A DNA stretch of 64,000 nt from Gemmatimonadota bacterium (GCA_009838845.1 VXRD01000124.1:62001-126000), one strand, 5' to 3'; counted from the first letter of the stretch, positions 8,770 to 17,395 are shown. Translations and numbers: made by a program. Notes: generated from the sequence alone by a model not told the origin.

Positions 8770-10200
8770 TTATGATACCACTTCCAGATCATATCGTCGC
8801 TGTAACAAAGACGCATCCGCTTCTGCAATCTCCATACACATCTCCATCGCCAATTCATAGCGATAACGCGTCTGTTCACAAGAAACTGGATTTGGATACA
8901 TTGGGTCACCCGTCGTCGTCCGTGCCTCCCAAAGACATCCGCCACCACACAAGTTGCGCGCCCAGCACGTCTTGCACTCAGGCCGATTATTCACATTGAA
9001 CTGCGCGTCAAAATGCTGTTGCTTTTCGCGATCAATACCCGCAAACACATCACCCATCTTAAACTCGGGCGCGTCGGCCAAACTCGAGCAAAAATAAATC
9101 GACCCATCTGCTGCAATAGCCAGATACTGCTTACCACCCAGACACCCATGACAGGATTTTTGGCGCGTCAACAGTTTTTGAATCCGCGGATCAAACTCTT
9201 CACTCTCTTCACCTTTTAGAATGGCTTTGAGCGCACGGCGGCTTCGCTTGTAAATTTGCTGCTTCAAAACGGGTATGTGTTCTTCCCCAATCGCATAGGG
9301 CGCATCCGGTGAAACAACAGCCGGACCAACAAGCGCGTTATCAGTACCCAGAGAACGCAACGCATCGGCAATCTGATCCTCGTCCATATCATACGCTGTC
9401 ATAACAGCCTGCAAATACACGCGTTCTGGTGCCTCAGCAGTCAATTTCTGTACATTCTTTGCCACAACATCATAAGTACCGGAACCATTGTGAAACTTGC
9501 GAATGCGGTCCTGTGTCTTACGTCCCCCATCCAGGCTGACCTTAATCTGAAAATTTTCATCAACCAAAAATTGTTTCATCTCGTCGGTCAACAACGTGCC
9601 ATTGGTCACAATGCCAAAACCAACCTGCACACCCAACCGCGCTCCCAGGGATTTGGCAAATGGGACAAGCTTCTGCATCAATGGAAAATTCAAAAGTGGC
9701 TCCCCACCAAAAAAATCAATCTGGCACCGCCCAAACACCTGAGCCTCGGTAACAATCCAGCGTATGGCTTGCTCGGCAACGTCTGGTTGCATCAGCATGG
9801 CCTTACCGCCATAATCTCCGCCGTGGGCAAAGCAGTAAGCACATTGAATATTGCACGTATGCGAAACGTGCAAAGACACCTGCAAACGATCTGTCTGCGA
9901 AACCCCACAGGCTGCCATCCCTTCTATGGTCGGCACATTGGATACCAGAGGCAATGCACCATCCGAAATCAAACCCACCTGAGACAGTTCCCCAATGGCC
10001 TCGCCAATCTCTTCTGCCTCGTATTGATCGGCCAACCTCTGGACAACCTGGGCAACAGACAAACCCTCGCAACACGCTAAAATCGCCTCGAAAAGGGTAT
10101 CCAATTCAAAAAACAGACCCGTCTCCACCTGATAGGCAACAGGCTGTTTTTGCTCTTCAGTATGAAAAAGATGCATGTCGCATTTCTGAATGCACAGCAT
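8770..10200 (-). CDS. Radical SAM/SPASM peptide maturase with N-terminal RRE-like domain
   Basis: The radical SAM core has the CNIQCAYC motif (CX3CX2C) that binds the SAM-reducing 4Fe-4S cluster, followed by the DFFGGEPLL and TNGTLL motifs. The C-terminal SPASM region has the usual Cys set (CHGCLGG, FCSS, C-x2-C in CKTCWARNLCGGGC, then a late SCEQ), binding auxiliary Fe-S clusters. Residues ~8-85 look like a PqqD-type RiPP recognition element (beta strands then a winged-helix-like EAEEIGEAIGEL segment). Start ATG 10200 is favoured because AGGGAG lies 8 bases upstream; GTG 10209 is an alternative. It follows a 58-residue peptide gene by 23 bases, so its substrate is very likely that peptide. 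The type of crosslink is not predictable with confidence. Confidence 0.88.
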   Translation of the reverse strand: MLCIQKCDMHLFHTEEQKQPVAYQVETGLFFELDTLFEAILACCEGLSVAQVVQRLADQYEAEEIGEAIGELSQVGLISDGALPLVSNVPTIEGMAACGVSQTDRLQVSLHVSHTCNIQCAYCFAHGGDYGGKAMLMQPDVAEQAIRWIVTEAQVFGRCQIDFFGGEPLLNFPLMQKLVPFAKSLGARLGVQVGFGIVTNGTLLTDEMKQFLVDENFQIKVSLDGGRKTQDRIRKFHNGSGTYDVVAKNVQKLTAEAPERVYLQAVMTAYDMDEDQIADALRSLGTDNALVGPAVVSPDAPYAIGEEHIPVLKQQIYKRSRRALKAILKGEESEEFDPRIQKLLTRQKSCHGCLGGKQYLAIAADGSIYFCSSLADAPEFKMGDVFAGIDREKQQHFDAQFNVNNRPECKTCWARNLCGGGCLWEARTTTGDPMYPNPVSCEQTRYRYELAMEMCMEIAEADASLLQRRYDLEVVS

Positions 10201-10223
10201 GTCAAGCACTCCCTAAAATTAAA

Positions 10224-10400
10224 TCACTCAGCTTGATCAAAATCGTTCCAATCGTCATCATCGGGAAAGGGCAGGGGAGGAACAGATGGCCAACCAGATC
10301 CGCAGCCAACTCCAAAACCGTTCTCAGCCCGATACGTAAGAATGCTACCTTCTTGATCTATTGCTCCGTTGACCAAAGTCAATTTACGTCGTGTTGCCAT
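10224..10400 (-). CDS. Candidate RiPP precursor peptide (58 residues)
   Basis: A very strong ribosome site (AAAGGAGGATAAC then ATG) fixes the start. The N-terminal half (MATRRKLTLVNGAIDQEG...) is leader-like. The C-terminal half is rich in Gly, Pro and aromatic residues with one Cys (GFGVGCGSGWPSVPPLPF), then a run of four Asp followed by WNDF and a short acidic end. This split composition, the small size and the position directly before a radical SAM/SPASM enzyme with an RRE-like domain mark it as the modification substrate. With only one Cys, multi-thioether products are unlikely; aromatic C-C or C-O crosslinks at W37, W51 or F53 are possible (inference). I recognise no named precursor family. 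Confidence 0.75.
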   Translation of the reverse strand: MATRRKLTLVNGAIDQEGSILTYRAENGFGVGCGSGWPSVPPLPFPDDDDWNDFDQAE

Positions 10401-10455
10401 GTTATCCTCCTTTAATGAAAAAAATCTGCGCCATAACGGTTTACCCTTTCCATAT

Positions 10456-10471
10456 TGCAAGATCCGTGCCC
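10456..10471 (-). promoter_or_regulatory. Sigma-54 (-24/-12) promoter of the RiPP operon
   Basis: Read on the reverse strand the element is GGGCACGGATCTTGCA, close to the consensus TGGCACG-N4-TTGCA. The invariant GG and GC are correctly 10 bases apart (GG-N10-GC). The start of transcription would be near 10446, leaving a leader of about 45 bases before the precursor ATG. Two genes for sigma-54 activators lie on either side, which makes the assignment strong. Confidence 0.8.
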
Positions 10472-10487
10472 AAAATCGTCTCAGCAC

Positions 10488-10515
10488 AAAAAAAGCACTT
10501 GAATGTGCTCAAGTG
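10488..10515 (-). terminator. Intrinsic terminator of the giant regulator gene, just upstream of the sigma-54 promoter
   Basis: On the reverse strand CACTTGA-GCACAT-TCAAGTG forms a 7-bp stem with a 6-base loop and is followed by C and seven T. It would stop transcripts of the upstream regulator gene about 17 bases before the sigma-54 promoter, keeping the peptide operon under its own control. Confidence 0.75.
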
Positions 10516-10579
10516 ATTGAAAAGCAAAGAGATAAAATTAAAAAATCATTTATGCTAAATTTGGGAAATTCTGGCGAAA

Positions 10580-10599
10580 GTGCATACAGTTGGATGCAC
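10580..10599. promoter_or_regulatory. Enhancer-like inverted repeat, copy 1
   Basis: The site has the form GTGCAT-N8-ATGCAC with core ACAGTTGG. It lies about 135-155 bases upstream of the predicted sigma-54 start, the distance expected for an enhancer (UAS) bound by a sigma-54 activator. The same sequence recurs twice more nearby. Confidence 0.65.
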
Positions 10600-10660
10600 C
10601 TCTAAATCGCTTATTTAAAGAAAATTAACATAACTATCTGAATTATATAAGGATAGATAG

Positions 10661-10702
10661 GTGCATACAATTGGATGCACTACTGCATACAGTTGGATGC
10701 AC
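10661..10702. promoter_or_regulatory. Enhancer-like inverted repeats, copies 2 and 3
   Basis: Copy 2 (10661-10680) is GTGCAT-N8-ATGCAC with core ACAATTGG. Copy 3 (10683-10702) is CTGCAT-N8-ATGCAC with core ACAGTTGG. Their starts are 22 bases apart, about two DNA turns, suggesting cooperative binding on one face. The intervening 10600-10660 is AT-rich, holds no gene I can support, and could be a bend for loop formation. Confidence 0.65.
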
Positions 10703-10713
10703 CTGTTCAACGT

Positions 10714-13700
10714 CTATTTCAACTCCAAACGATTGATCTTTTTTTGTAGGCCAGCACGCGTTATCCCCAGTTCTTTAGCCGTATGCGTAATATTGCCCTC
10801 GCATTTCTCGAGCGCATCCATAATCAACCGTTTCTCATATTCCCGAACACGATCTCGTAAACGTTTTTGGTATTCGACAGAGGCACCTGACACCGCGTGG
10901 TCGACAGCTTCTGAAAACAAATCGGACGTGATTTCACCACCTTCTTCTGACAATGCTACCGCAAGTCGAACCTTATTTTCCAACTCGCGCACATTGCCCG
11001 GCCAGTCATAACTTGTGAGCGCCCTGATTGCACCCACTGTCAGCCCTCCAACCGACTTGTTTGAATCTTTTTTTGCTTGGGTGAGCAGGTGTTCGGCCAA
11101 TAACGGCACATCTTCAATGCGTTGTCGCAAAGGCGGCATAGCGATCTGAATCCCGTGCAACCGATAATACAAGTCTTCGCGGAAAGAACCTTTTTCAACT
11201 TCCTTTTTTAAGTCCCGATTGGTCGCTGCAATAATGCGCACATCTACTGCGCGATCCTCTGTTTCTCCCACACGCCGCACTTCTCCTTCTTGTAACACCC
11301 GCAACAAACTCCTTTGTAACTGTGGCGAGGCATCAGCGATTTCATCTAAAAAAACCGTACCTCCATTGGCCGCCTCAAAAATCCCCTTATGATCTTCAGT
11401 CGCTCCTGTAAATGCGCCTTTTTTGTACCCAAACAACTCGCTCTGCAACAACTCTGGTGAAAATGCAGCACAATTTTGCGACAAAAATGGCTGGTCTTTG
11501 CGCGTGCTATTGTAGTGTATGGCACGCGCTGCCAATTCTTTGCCCGTACCTGTTTCGCCTTGCACAAGCACGGGTATATCACTTTGTGAAGCGCGTTCGA
11601 TAAGATAGTAGATCGCCTGCATCGCATCACTTTGCCCGACCAGGTCGTCAAGCTGGTACTGCCTTTCGATCTCTTGCTGCAAATATTGCGCTTTTTCTTC
11701 CAATTGTTCGTACATCCTCGCATTGACCAGTGCCATCCCCACCAGATTCGCAAATGCTTGTAAAAACGTCTGGTCTGATTCAAAAAATGCGTTGCCTATG
11801 CCGCGATGATCCACATATAGGGCACCCATCGCACCTTCATTAAGATGGAATACGGGTACGCACAATACAGACCGAATGTGGTAGTCTATTACGCTTTGGT
11901 ACCGATTGAATCTTTCGTCTATCTGGGCGTCAATGCTCAAGATGGGTTCATTTGTCTCAATAACCCGACGAATAATCCCCCGACTCAGTGCTTCTGCATC
12001 ATCTGATTCTACATTGTAGTAGCGTACCGCATCAACCACAAAGCCTTTTTGGGTCTCATTTTTTATCGCAACAAGCACCCGTTCTGCTGGATAAACAGCT
12101 AACAAATTACCCAAAGTTCGATCCAATAATACTTTGACATCGCGCTCTGTGGTCAATTCCCTGCTCACAGCGTAAAGCAAGCGCCAGCGATCAACAGACA
12201 ACGTATCGACTGAAATTTTAGAACTGAATGCGGCATTATTGCCGCGGCCATCTTTGTCGTGAGATAATTGATTTAATAGCACCTGTGTTTTCTCCAAAAA
12301 ATAGGACATTTCCATTTCTCCAAATGCCTGTTTTGCCCCTTCGAGATACTCCGTAGCTCTTGTCATATCATCGCGCTGGAGATAAATCTCCCCTACCATC
12401 AGCAATGCCCGCGCCCAGTGATCGCCTTTGGATTCTCTTCGGCATTCAATCGCCTGCTCAAACGCCTGTTCAGCCTCCGCAATCCGCCCTGCTTTGTCTA
12501 AAGCAGTGCCAATACCACAATACACCAGGGGCAATATGCCTGTGTACATACCCGATGTTTGTTGCACACCTTCACTGGCTTTTTCTGCCCATTCAAGAGC
12601 TACTTCTGTATCTCCCGTCCTTGCAGCAGCCGTTGCCGCAATCGCATAAGCGCGATAGATATAATCTCTTCGCGGTGTTTGCAAAAAACGTTCCACAGAG
12701 GTCTCGGCATATTCCAATGCCTCGGCAAAATCACCGCGTTCCAGAGCCAATTCCCCAAGCCAGAGAAGATTCATTGCTTCCCAGTACACAACGCCTCGCT
12801 TATGCCATTCACCAATGACCTCGTGGCAAACGGCTTCCGCAAGATTGAAATTATTCAGATAAAAATAAACTCTTGGAAGAAAATTGAGTGCCCAAGTGCG
12901 ATGGTGTTCAAACCCAAGTTGCCTAAATGTCTTTACAGCAGTTTCCAAATATCCCTTAGCTGTCTCAAATCGAAATCCCACCAATGCAGCTTGACCTTCT
13001 CTGCCTTGTATAAAAGCCTCATTTTGCGGGTCTCCCAGCATACTACGTTTCTCTATTTCCCGACGCATATATGCAATAGCATCTTTGTGTCGTTCAGACA
13101 CATCACACAAATAAGCCAAACTAACTAACGCCTGAATTTCTCCGTCGATATCACCGAGTTTCTGATAAAGCTGTAATGCCTCCAGCATATATTCTTCTGC
13201 TATTTCTCCTCGTCTATCTAAGCTGTGAATACCACCTTCCCGATTCAAGATACGAGCCTTTAAGTCTTTCCGATCAGCAGGCAATAACGCCTGTGCCTCG
13301 TCTAAAAGTGCCAGTGCGCTATTGTGCTGACTACAATTGCACAACGCATCTGCATAATCACACAAAAAGTCGATGGCATCTGCAGGTGATTCAAAGGCGT
13401 TATCCGCTGTCCAATCCCACACAGCCTCGAACCGTATCCTTGCCTGGCGATACGCTTGTGTCTCCAATGCCTTTTGGCCTGCCCGACGCATATATTTCAC
13501 AGCCTTATCCCGCTCTTCTGCCGCGGCAAAATGATCCGCTAATTCTTCCGTTAAGTCTTCTGCATGTTCCGTCTTTTCCAAAGCATTGCCAATTTCTCGA
13601 TGCAACAACCGCCGCCGCACATCTTGCATACGATCGTAAATTGCCCGCCGACACAATTCCTGCGAAAATCGATATCGATCTTCATCCTTTCTACAAGCTG

Positions 13701-15534
13701 TCAAAAGCCCTTCTGCAATCAAGTCGTCCAATACATCCAGCAATTCTAACTCATCGCCGCGCCAAACCGTAGCCAATAATTCAAAAGGAAAATCACTCAG
13801 AAAAACACAGGCGTATTCCAGCACCCGACGTTGCACCGCAGGCAGCGTAGCTATGCGTCTGTGCAAAACCTCTGAAATATCATCGGACAACAAAGTTTCG
13901 GGAAATTCTCCCCACTGCCAATCGCCGGACCCATTCTGTCGAACCACATCGGCATTCACCAGTGTCCTTACCGCCTCCACGACAAACAGGGGTTGTCCAC
14001 CTGTTTCTCTGAATAGGGATTGTAATGCATCTCGCGGTATGGATATTTCACCCAACATGGACGCCGCTAAATACCCCACTTCTTCACGGGGTAGATTTTT
14101 CAACTGAATCCGGGTCGCTTTAGCAAGTTCATTGCTGTGTATAAAATTCTCAATTTCCGCTGAAAGCGGCACCAGGTTAGGCCATCGACAGGTCAGGCAT
14201 AACAAAAATGGACACGGGTCTGGATCGCGCAACACATACTGCAAAAATTCCAATGTTAATTCATCAAGCCATTGAATATCTTCCAAACACAACACAATGG
14301 GCTGTTTCTGTCGCAGACGTTTTAATAACTGCAACCAGCGCTCCATAACAGAAAACTTGTCCGATTCTGCAGGGTCGGGTAACTCTGCCACCAAATCCAC
14401 CTTCCCTTGAAAAGCATCGACCAACGCACCGTATATTTGTCCACCCTCTTCCTGACTCGCCCCTTTCAAACACAGAAAATCATGGATCAAAGCATCGCCC
14501 AATAGTTCCTCAATAAGTCTCGTTTTTCCCACACCAGACTCACCGGAGATCAGAACCACACGTTGCTCGCCAGCCTGTACATCCTGCAACATCGTGCGCA
14601 ACATCTTCATCTCGGATTCGCGCCCGATAAATTGCGGACGCATCACTTTTCTATGCACATCGCGCTGCTCGTCATCCGGCAGCACAAACCCCGATGATAC
14701 CACACCATTTAACGCCTGCACCAGTTCCTCTGCCGACTGATAGCGATCAACAGGCTCCTTTGCCAGCAATTTCAGCACTATTTGTTGCGTCTGGGCAGGA
14801 ATCTCGACATGGGCTTCACCTATTGGTGGCGGTGACTCTCGAATATGCTTCATAATAACAGATATGGGATTTTGTCCAGAAAAGGGTGGTACGCCCGTGA
14901 GCATCTCATATAGAATCACGCCCAATGAGTATAGATCTGACCGATGATCCACCCACAATCCCTTACCCTGCTCTGGCGACATATATTCTGCCGTGCCAAT
15001 GGCTGTGCCTGTCTGCGTAATGGAAACGCTATGCAGATGCCTGAGTTTTGCCAGTCCCATATCCAGAATCGTGGTCTCAATCCCCTCTTCTGTTTTCAAA
15101 ACCATAATATTGGATGGTTTGAGGTCGCGGTGCACCGCACCCTGCGTGTGGATATAAGCCAATCCCTCGGCAAGTTGTTGTATCAAATCGAAAAAGTGAG
15201 ATGTCCGGAATTGTCCTAACAGCGCCTGATCGGCAATTATTTTTTCCAACGTCTTTCCAGGCAAATACTCCATTGTAAAATAGGGACGCTCTTCGGCAAA
15301 GCCCCAGGTGTATGTGCGGACCAGGCGCGGGTGCTGAAATCTGTTCAACACTTGAAATTCTCTGTGAAAACGGCGGTGCACAGCCTTCTGATCCACCATG
15401 GTATTCAAAATTTTGAGCGCGCACTCCTGGCCTTGCTCCAGGTCTAACACCCGATAGACTTCGCCCATGCCCCCGGTTCCCAGATGCGCCTGGATTTGGT
15501 ATTGGTTGTTGAGAATCGTTCCGTTTTCAAACAT
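10714..15534 (-). CDS. Giant hybrid regulator: Ser/Thr kinase, AAA ATPase, TPR, GAF, sigma-54 AAA+ and Fis HTH
   Basis: About 1606 residues. Order: eukaryote-like kinase (~11-275: glycine loop LGTGGMGEVY, lysine in CALKIL, HRDLKPSN, DMG in place of DFG, GTAEYMSPEQ); FIGRESE and a second ATPase of the AAA_16/NACHT-like signalling type with Walker A GESGVGKT (~331); TPR-like helices (roughly 640-1040); a GAF-like domain (roughly 1120-1270); a complete sigma-54 AAA+ core (GETGTGKE, GAFTGA, GGTVFLDEIAD, YDWPGNVREL); and a Fis HTH (GNITHTAKELGITRAGLQ). ATG 15534 places the kinase at the N-terminus; the frame extends to 15714 without recognisable domain. One chain can thus sense, phosphorylate and activate transcription, most likely of the RiPP promoter next to it. 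Confidence 0.9.
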   Translation of the reverse strand: MFENGTILNNQYQIQAHLGTGGMGEVYRVLDLEQGQECALKILNTMVDQKAVHRRFHREFQVLNRFQHPRLVRTYTWGFAEERPYFTMEYLPGKTLEKIIADQALLGQFRTSHFFDLIQQLAEGLAYIHTQGAVHRDLKPSNIMVLKTEEGIETTILDMGLAKLRHLHSVSITQTGTAIGTAEYMSPEQGKGLWVDHRSDLYSLGVILYEMLTGVPPFSGQNPISVIMKHIRESPPPIGEAHVEIPAQTQQIVLKLLAKEPVDRYQSAEELVQALNGVVSSGFVLPDDEQRDVHRKVMRPQFIGRESEMKMLRTMLQDVQAGEQRVVLISGESGVGKTRLIEELLGDALIHDFLCLKGASQEEGGQIYGALVDAFQGKVDLVAELPDPAESDKFSVMERWLQLLKRLRQKQPIVLCLEDIQWLDELTLEFLQYVLRDPDPCPFLLCLTCRWPNLVPLSAEIENFIHSNELAKATRIQLKNLPREEVGYLAASMLGEISIPRDALQSLFRETGGQPLFVVEAVRTLVNADVVRQNGSGDWQWGEFPETLLSDDISEVLHRRIATLPAVQRRVLEYACVFLSDFPFELLATVWRGDELELLDVLDDLIAEGLLTACRKDEDRYRFSQELCRRAIYDRMQDVRRRLLHREIGNALEKTEHAEDLTEELADHFAAAEERDKAVKYMRRAGQKALETQAYRQARIRFEAVWDWTADNAFESPADAIDFLCDYADALCNCSQHNSALALLDEAQALLPADRKDLKARILNREGGIHSLDRRGEIAEEYMLEALQLYQKLGDIDGEIQALVSLAYLCDVSERHKDAIAYMRREIEKRSMLGDPQNEAFIQGREGQAALVGFRFETAKGYLETAVKTFRQLGFEHHRTWALNFLPRVYFYLNNFNLAEAVCHEVIGEWHKRGVVYWEAMNLLWLGELALERGDFAEALEYAETSVERFLQTPRRDYIYRAYAIAATAAARTGDTEVALEWAEKASEGVQQTSGMYTGILPLVYCGIGTALDKAGRIAEAEQAFEQAIECRRESKGDHWARALLMVGEIYLQRDDMTRATEYLEGAKQAFGEMEMSYFLEKTQVLLNQLSHDKDGRGNNAAFSSKISVDTLSVDRWRLLYAVSRELTTERDVKVLLDRTLGNLLAVYPAERVLVAIKNETQKGFVVDAVRYYNVESDDAEALSRGIIRRVIETNEPILSIDAQIDERFNRYQSVIDYHIRSVLCVPVFHLNEGAMGALYVDHRGIGNAFFESDQTFLQAFANLVGMALVNARMYEQLEEKAQYLQQEIERQYQLDDLVGQSDAMQAIYYLIERASQSDIPVLVQGETGTGKELAARAIHYNSTRKDQPFLSQNCAAFSPELLQSELFGYKKGAFTGATEDHKGIFEAANGGTVFLDEIADASPQLQRSLLRVLQEGEVRRVGETEDRAVDVRIIAATNRDLKKEVEKGSFREDLYYRLHGIQIAMPPLRQRIEDVPLLAEHLLTQAKKDSNKSVGGLTVGAIRALTSYDWPGNVRELENKVRLAVALSEEGGEITSDLFSEAVDHAVSGASVEYQKRLRDRVREYEKRLIMDALEKCEGNITHTAKELGITRAGLQKKINRLELK

Positions 15535-15690
15535 ACACGTTATTTTTTCAGGTATAGGAATACATACGTGTGCAAAATAATGGATACGCCAATACTTCGT
15601 GTCTCTTATTGTCGTAACCCTGGCGGCACGCTGCAAGTTATTAAATGCTATCAACGTGTATAAAAAATTAAAAAATTTATGAGAAAACAA

Positions 15691-15733
15691 ATGCATATAT
15701 GCATAATTATACAAAAATCATGCTTTCTGTCCT
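15691..15733 (-). promoter_or_regulatory. Putative promoter and palindrome in front of the giant regulator
   Basis: On the reverse strand a -10 TATAAT (15706-15711) lies 16 bases after AGGACA (15728-15733, a 4-of-6 match to -35). Directly downstream, over the expected start point, is a perfect 14-base palindrome ATGCATATATGCAT (15691-15704). It contains the same TGCAT/ATGCA half-sites as the three enhancer-like repeats, only spaced closer. This would allow the regulator to control its own gene (inference). The rest of 15535-15798 holds no supported gene. Confidence 0.4.
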
Positions 15734-15798
15734 GCGAGAGTCGAGTTGAGCGCATCGCAATCACTATACCATCCGATTGACTTATCAATCTACTTAAT

Positions 15799-17265
15799 CT
15801 AAATCAGATCCTGTGTGGCATAATACCGTTTGAGCCGAGCCAATAGAAACCATTGCAAAAGAATAAAACAGACAAAAAGAACTGGTGCTTCATAGGTCAA
15901 CATCAAATCGGGATACCAGACGCGCATCAGACTGATAAAACCTGTGATTCCAAAAGCCAAAATTATGCCCAAGATCAGGACAGCCATTCCCCATATCTGT
16001 CGCCGCGTTCTTTGAAATCCATACAGGTCATATTTGACTTGCAACCACTGCAACATCGGTAAAAGAACGACCCACCACCCAAGGACACAGAATATTTCCA
16101 AAGACATATCTCCTTCAGACACAAACCCGACCTTTATACCCGCCAGGATACCCAGAACGCCCAGTACCAGAATAGATGCTACAAAAAAAGAAATATTTTG
16201 TACCAGCAAACTGCTATACCGAATCCACATCCGCTGGGTGCGCGAAAGTGGATAGGCATACCCTCTTTTCAGTGAAATAGGAGGAATGAAAAGATACATA
16301 CAAATGCCGAAAAACACTGCAGTAAATATATCCCCGTCGATCTTGGAGTCCAACTGGTCAAAATAGAAAATCATGTGATAAACTATTTTTGACAGCGTCT
16401 CAAAATCATACGGAGACCGATCCCACAACCCGAACATATGCGTTATACTGTTAAGAAAAAAGAACACCATTGCAAATACTGCAGTAAATGCGGAAAGTGG
16501 CGATCCCCACCTACCCAGACCAGAATTTTCATACTGACCAGCACGCAGCCAGTTGAAGATGCCTGTACCGATGTGATCGAAGTGCCACAATCTGGTATTC
16601 GACTTTCGCCTGTTCATTGCATTCTTTTTCCAAAACTCCCGGGTTTGAGGAAAAAGGGTTAAGCGCAGTGGAAGAACCAGAGAAAATGGCTTACTGCGAA
16701 AAGCGGTCTGGTTAAAGGCGAAATAATGAGTTCCAATTGCGATAGCGAATGCGATGAGAGCCAACCCCAATATTTGTTGCTCTCCAAAAGCGAGTATCTC
16801 TTGCCACAAATAGGCTGATGTCAGCCCCAGGAACACGATAAAGCCACGGCACACGGAAGCCAATCCGGGATTCTGGATACCAAAATTCCAACCCCCTGAA
16901 AGGGCAAATCCGATACAATAGAGGCCCAGATTCAATAGCAAAATCGTTGACCAGGACGTATTGAGAGGTGCATAAGTCAGTGCGACCGTCCACGCTACAA
17001 CGGAAAATAGTCCGACTGTTGCCGACCAGATCAGCAGACGCTTGCGAAAATGCGGCAGGGTCCAGGTGAGCATCCGATACTGGTTCTCGCCTACCATACT
17101 GCCGATAGTCCCGCCCCAAAATTCAAGAAAGAAAAACAAAACGAACACAGAGATCCGATCTGTCTGGGAAGACATCCAGACGTGGGCGAGCAACAGATAT
17201 GCAAAAAATGCGATGATGATGTAAACGGGGCTTCGCAAAAATGTGAAAAACGACAGAACACCCAT
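15799..17265 (-). CDS. Multi-spanning ABC exporter permease (second copy)
   Basis: A 488-residue hydrophobic protein with about ten to twelve predicted membrane spans. It is closely similar along its whole length to the 489-residue permease at 18243-19712 (same N-terminus FFTFLRSPVYIIIA, same C-terminus WFLLARLKRYYATQDLI). It has no ATPase of its own; the DNA just upstream is a scar of an ATPase gene. Probably a half-transporter subunit that pairs with the first copy or with the single remaining ATPase. Substrate unknown; the setting next to RiPP genes suggests peptide export or immunity (inference). I see no conserved short motif beyond hydrophobicity. Confidence 0.7.
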   Translation of the reverse strand: MGVLSFFTFLRSPVYIIIAFFAYLLLAHVWMSSQTDRISVFVLFFFLEFWGGTIGSMVGENQYRMLTWTLPHFRKRLLIWSATVGLFSVVAWTVALTYAPLNTSWSTILLLNLGLYCIGFALSGGWNFGIQNPGLASVCRGFIVFLGLTSAYLWQEILAFGEQQILGLALIAFAIAIGTHYFAFNQTAFRSKPFSLVLPLRLTLFPQTREFWKKNAMNRRKSNTRLWHFDHIGTGIFNWLRAGQYENSGLGRWGSPLSAFTAVFAMVFFFLNSITHMFGLWDRSPYDFETLSKIVYHMIFYFDQLDSKIDGDIFTAVFFGICMYLFIPPISLKRGYAYPLSRTQRMWIRYSSLLVQNISFFVASILVLGVLGILAGIKVGFVSEGDMSLEIFCVLGWWVVLLPMLQWLQVKYDLYGFQRTRRQIWGMAVLILGIILAFGITGFISLMRVWYPDLMLTYEAPVLFVCFILLQWFLLARLKRYYATQDLI

Positions 17266-17395
17266 TATGCGCCCTCCCGTATCAGGATGGGAAATAGCTG
17301 GTCGAGGTTTAGTGCATGATGTGACGAAATCACGGTTGTGTTTTCGTCCTCAGTCAAAAGTGTCATTAGAAATTTCAACAATGTCTCTCGGGTTC
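17266..17395 (-). pseudogene. Scar of a duplicated ABC ATPase gene
   Basis: 17266-17312 is nearly identical to the 3' end of the intact ATPase gene (from 19713 on: GCGCCCTCCCG-ATCAGGATGGG and so on). 17325-17393 matches an internal part of that gene (around 20034-20095, including GTCATTAGAAATTTCAACAA). About 250-300 bases between these parts have been lost. The ATPase-permease pair was therefore duplicated as a unit and the second ATPase decayed, leaving its permease intact. The last residues of the CPBP protein (EVEPERHC) are encoded by this scar. Confidence 0.75.

Noticed and set aside
8770-10200. Anaerobic sulfatase maturase (anSME)
   Set aside because: The N-terminal RRE-like region, the CX3CX2C/SPASM arrangement and the adjacent precursor gene fit a peptide maturase better; the sulfatase genes are 25 kb away.
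10496-10515. A fourth operator (CACTTGA-N6-TCAAGTG) before the RiPP promoter
   Set aside because: It is followed by seven T on the reverse strand and lies after the giant regulator gene, so an intrinsic terminator is the simpler reading; half-sites differ from the TGCAT repeats.
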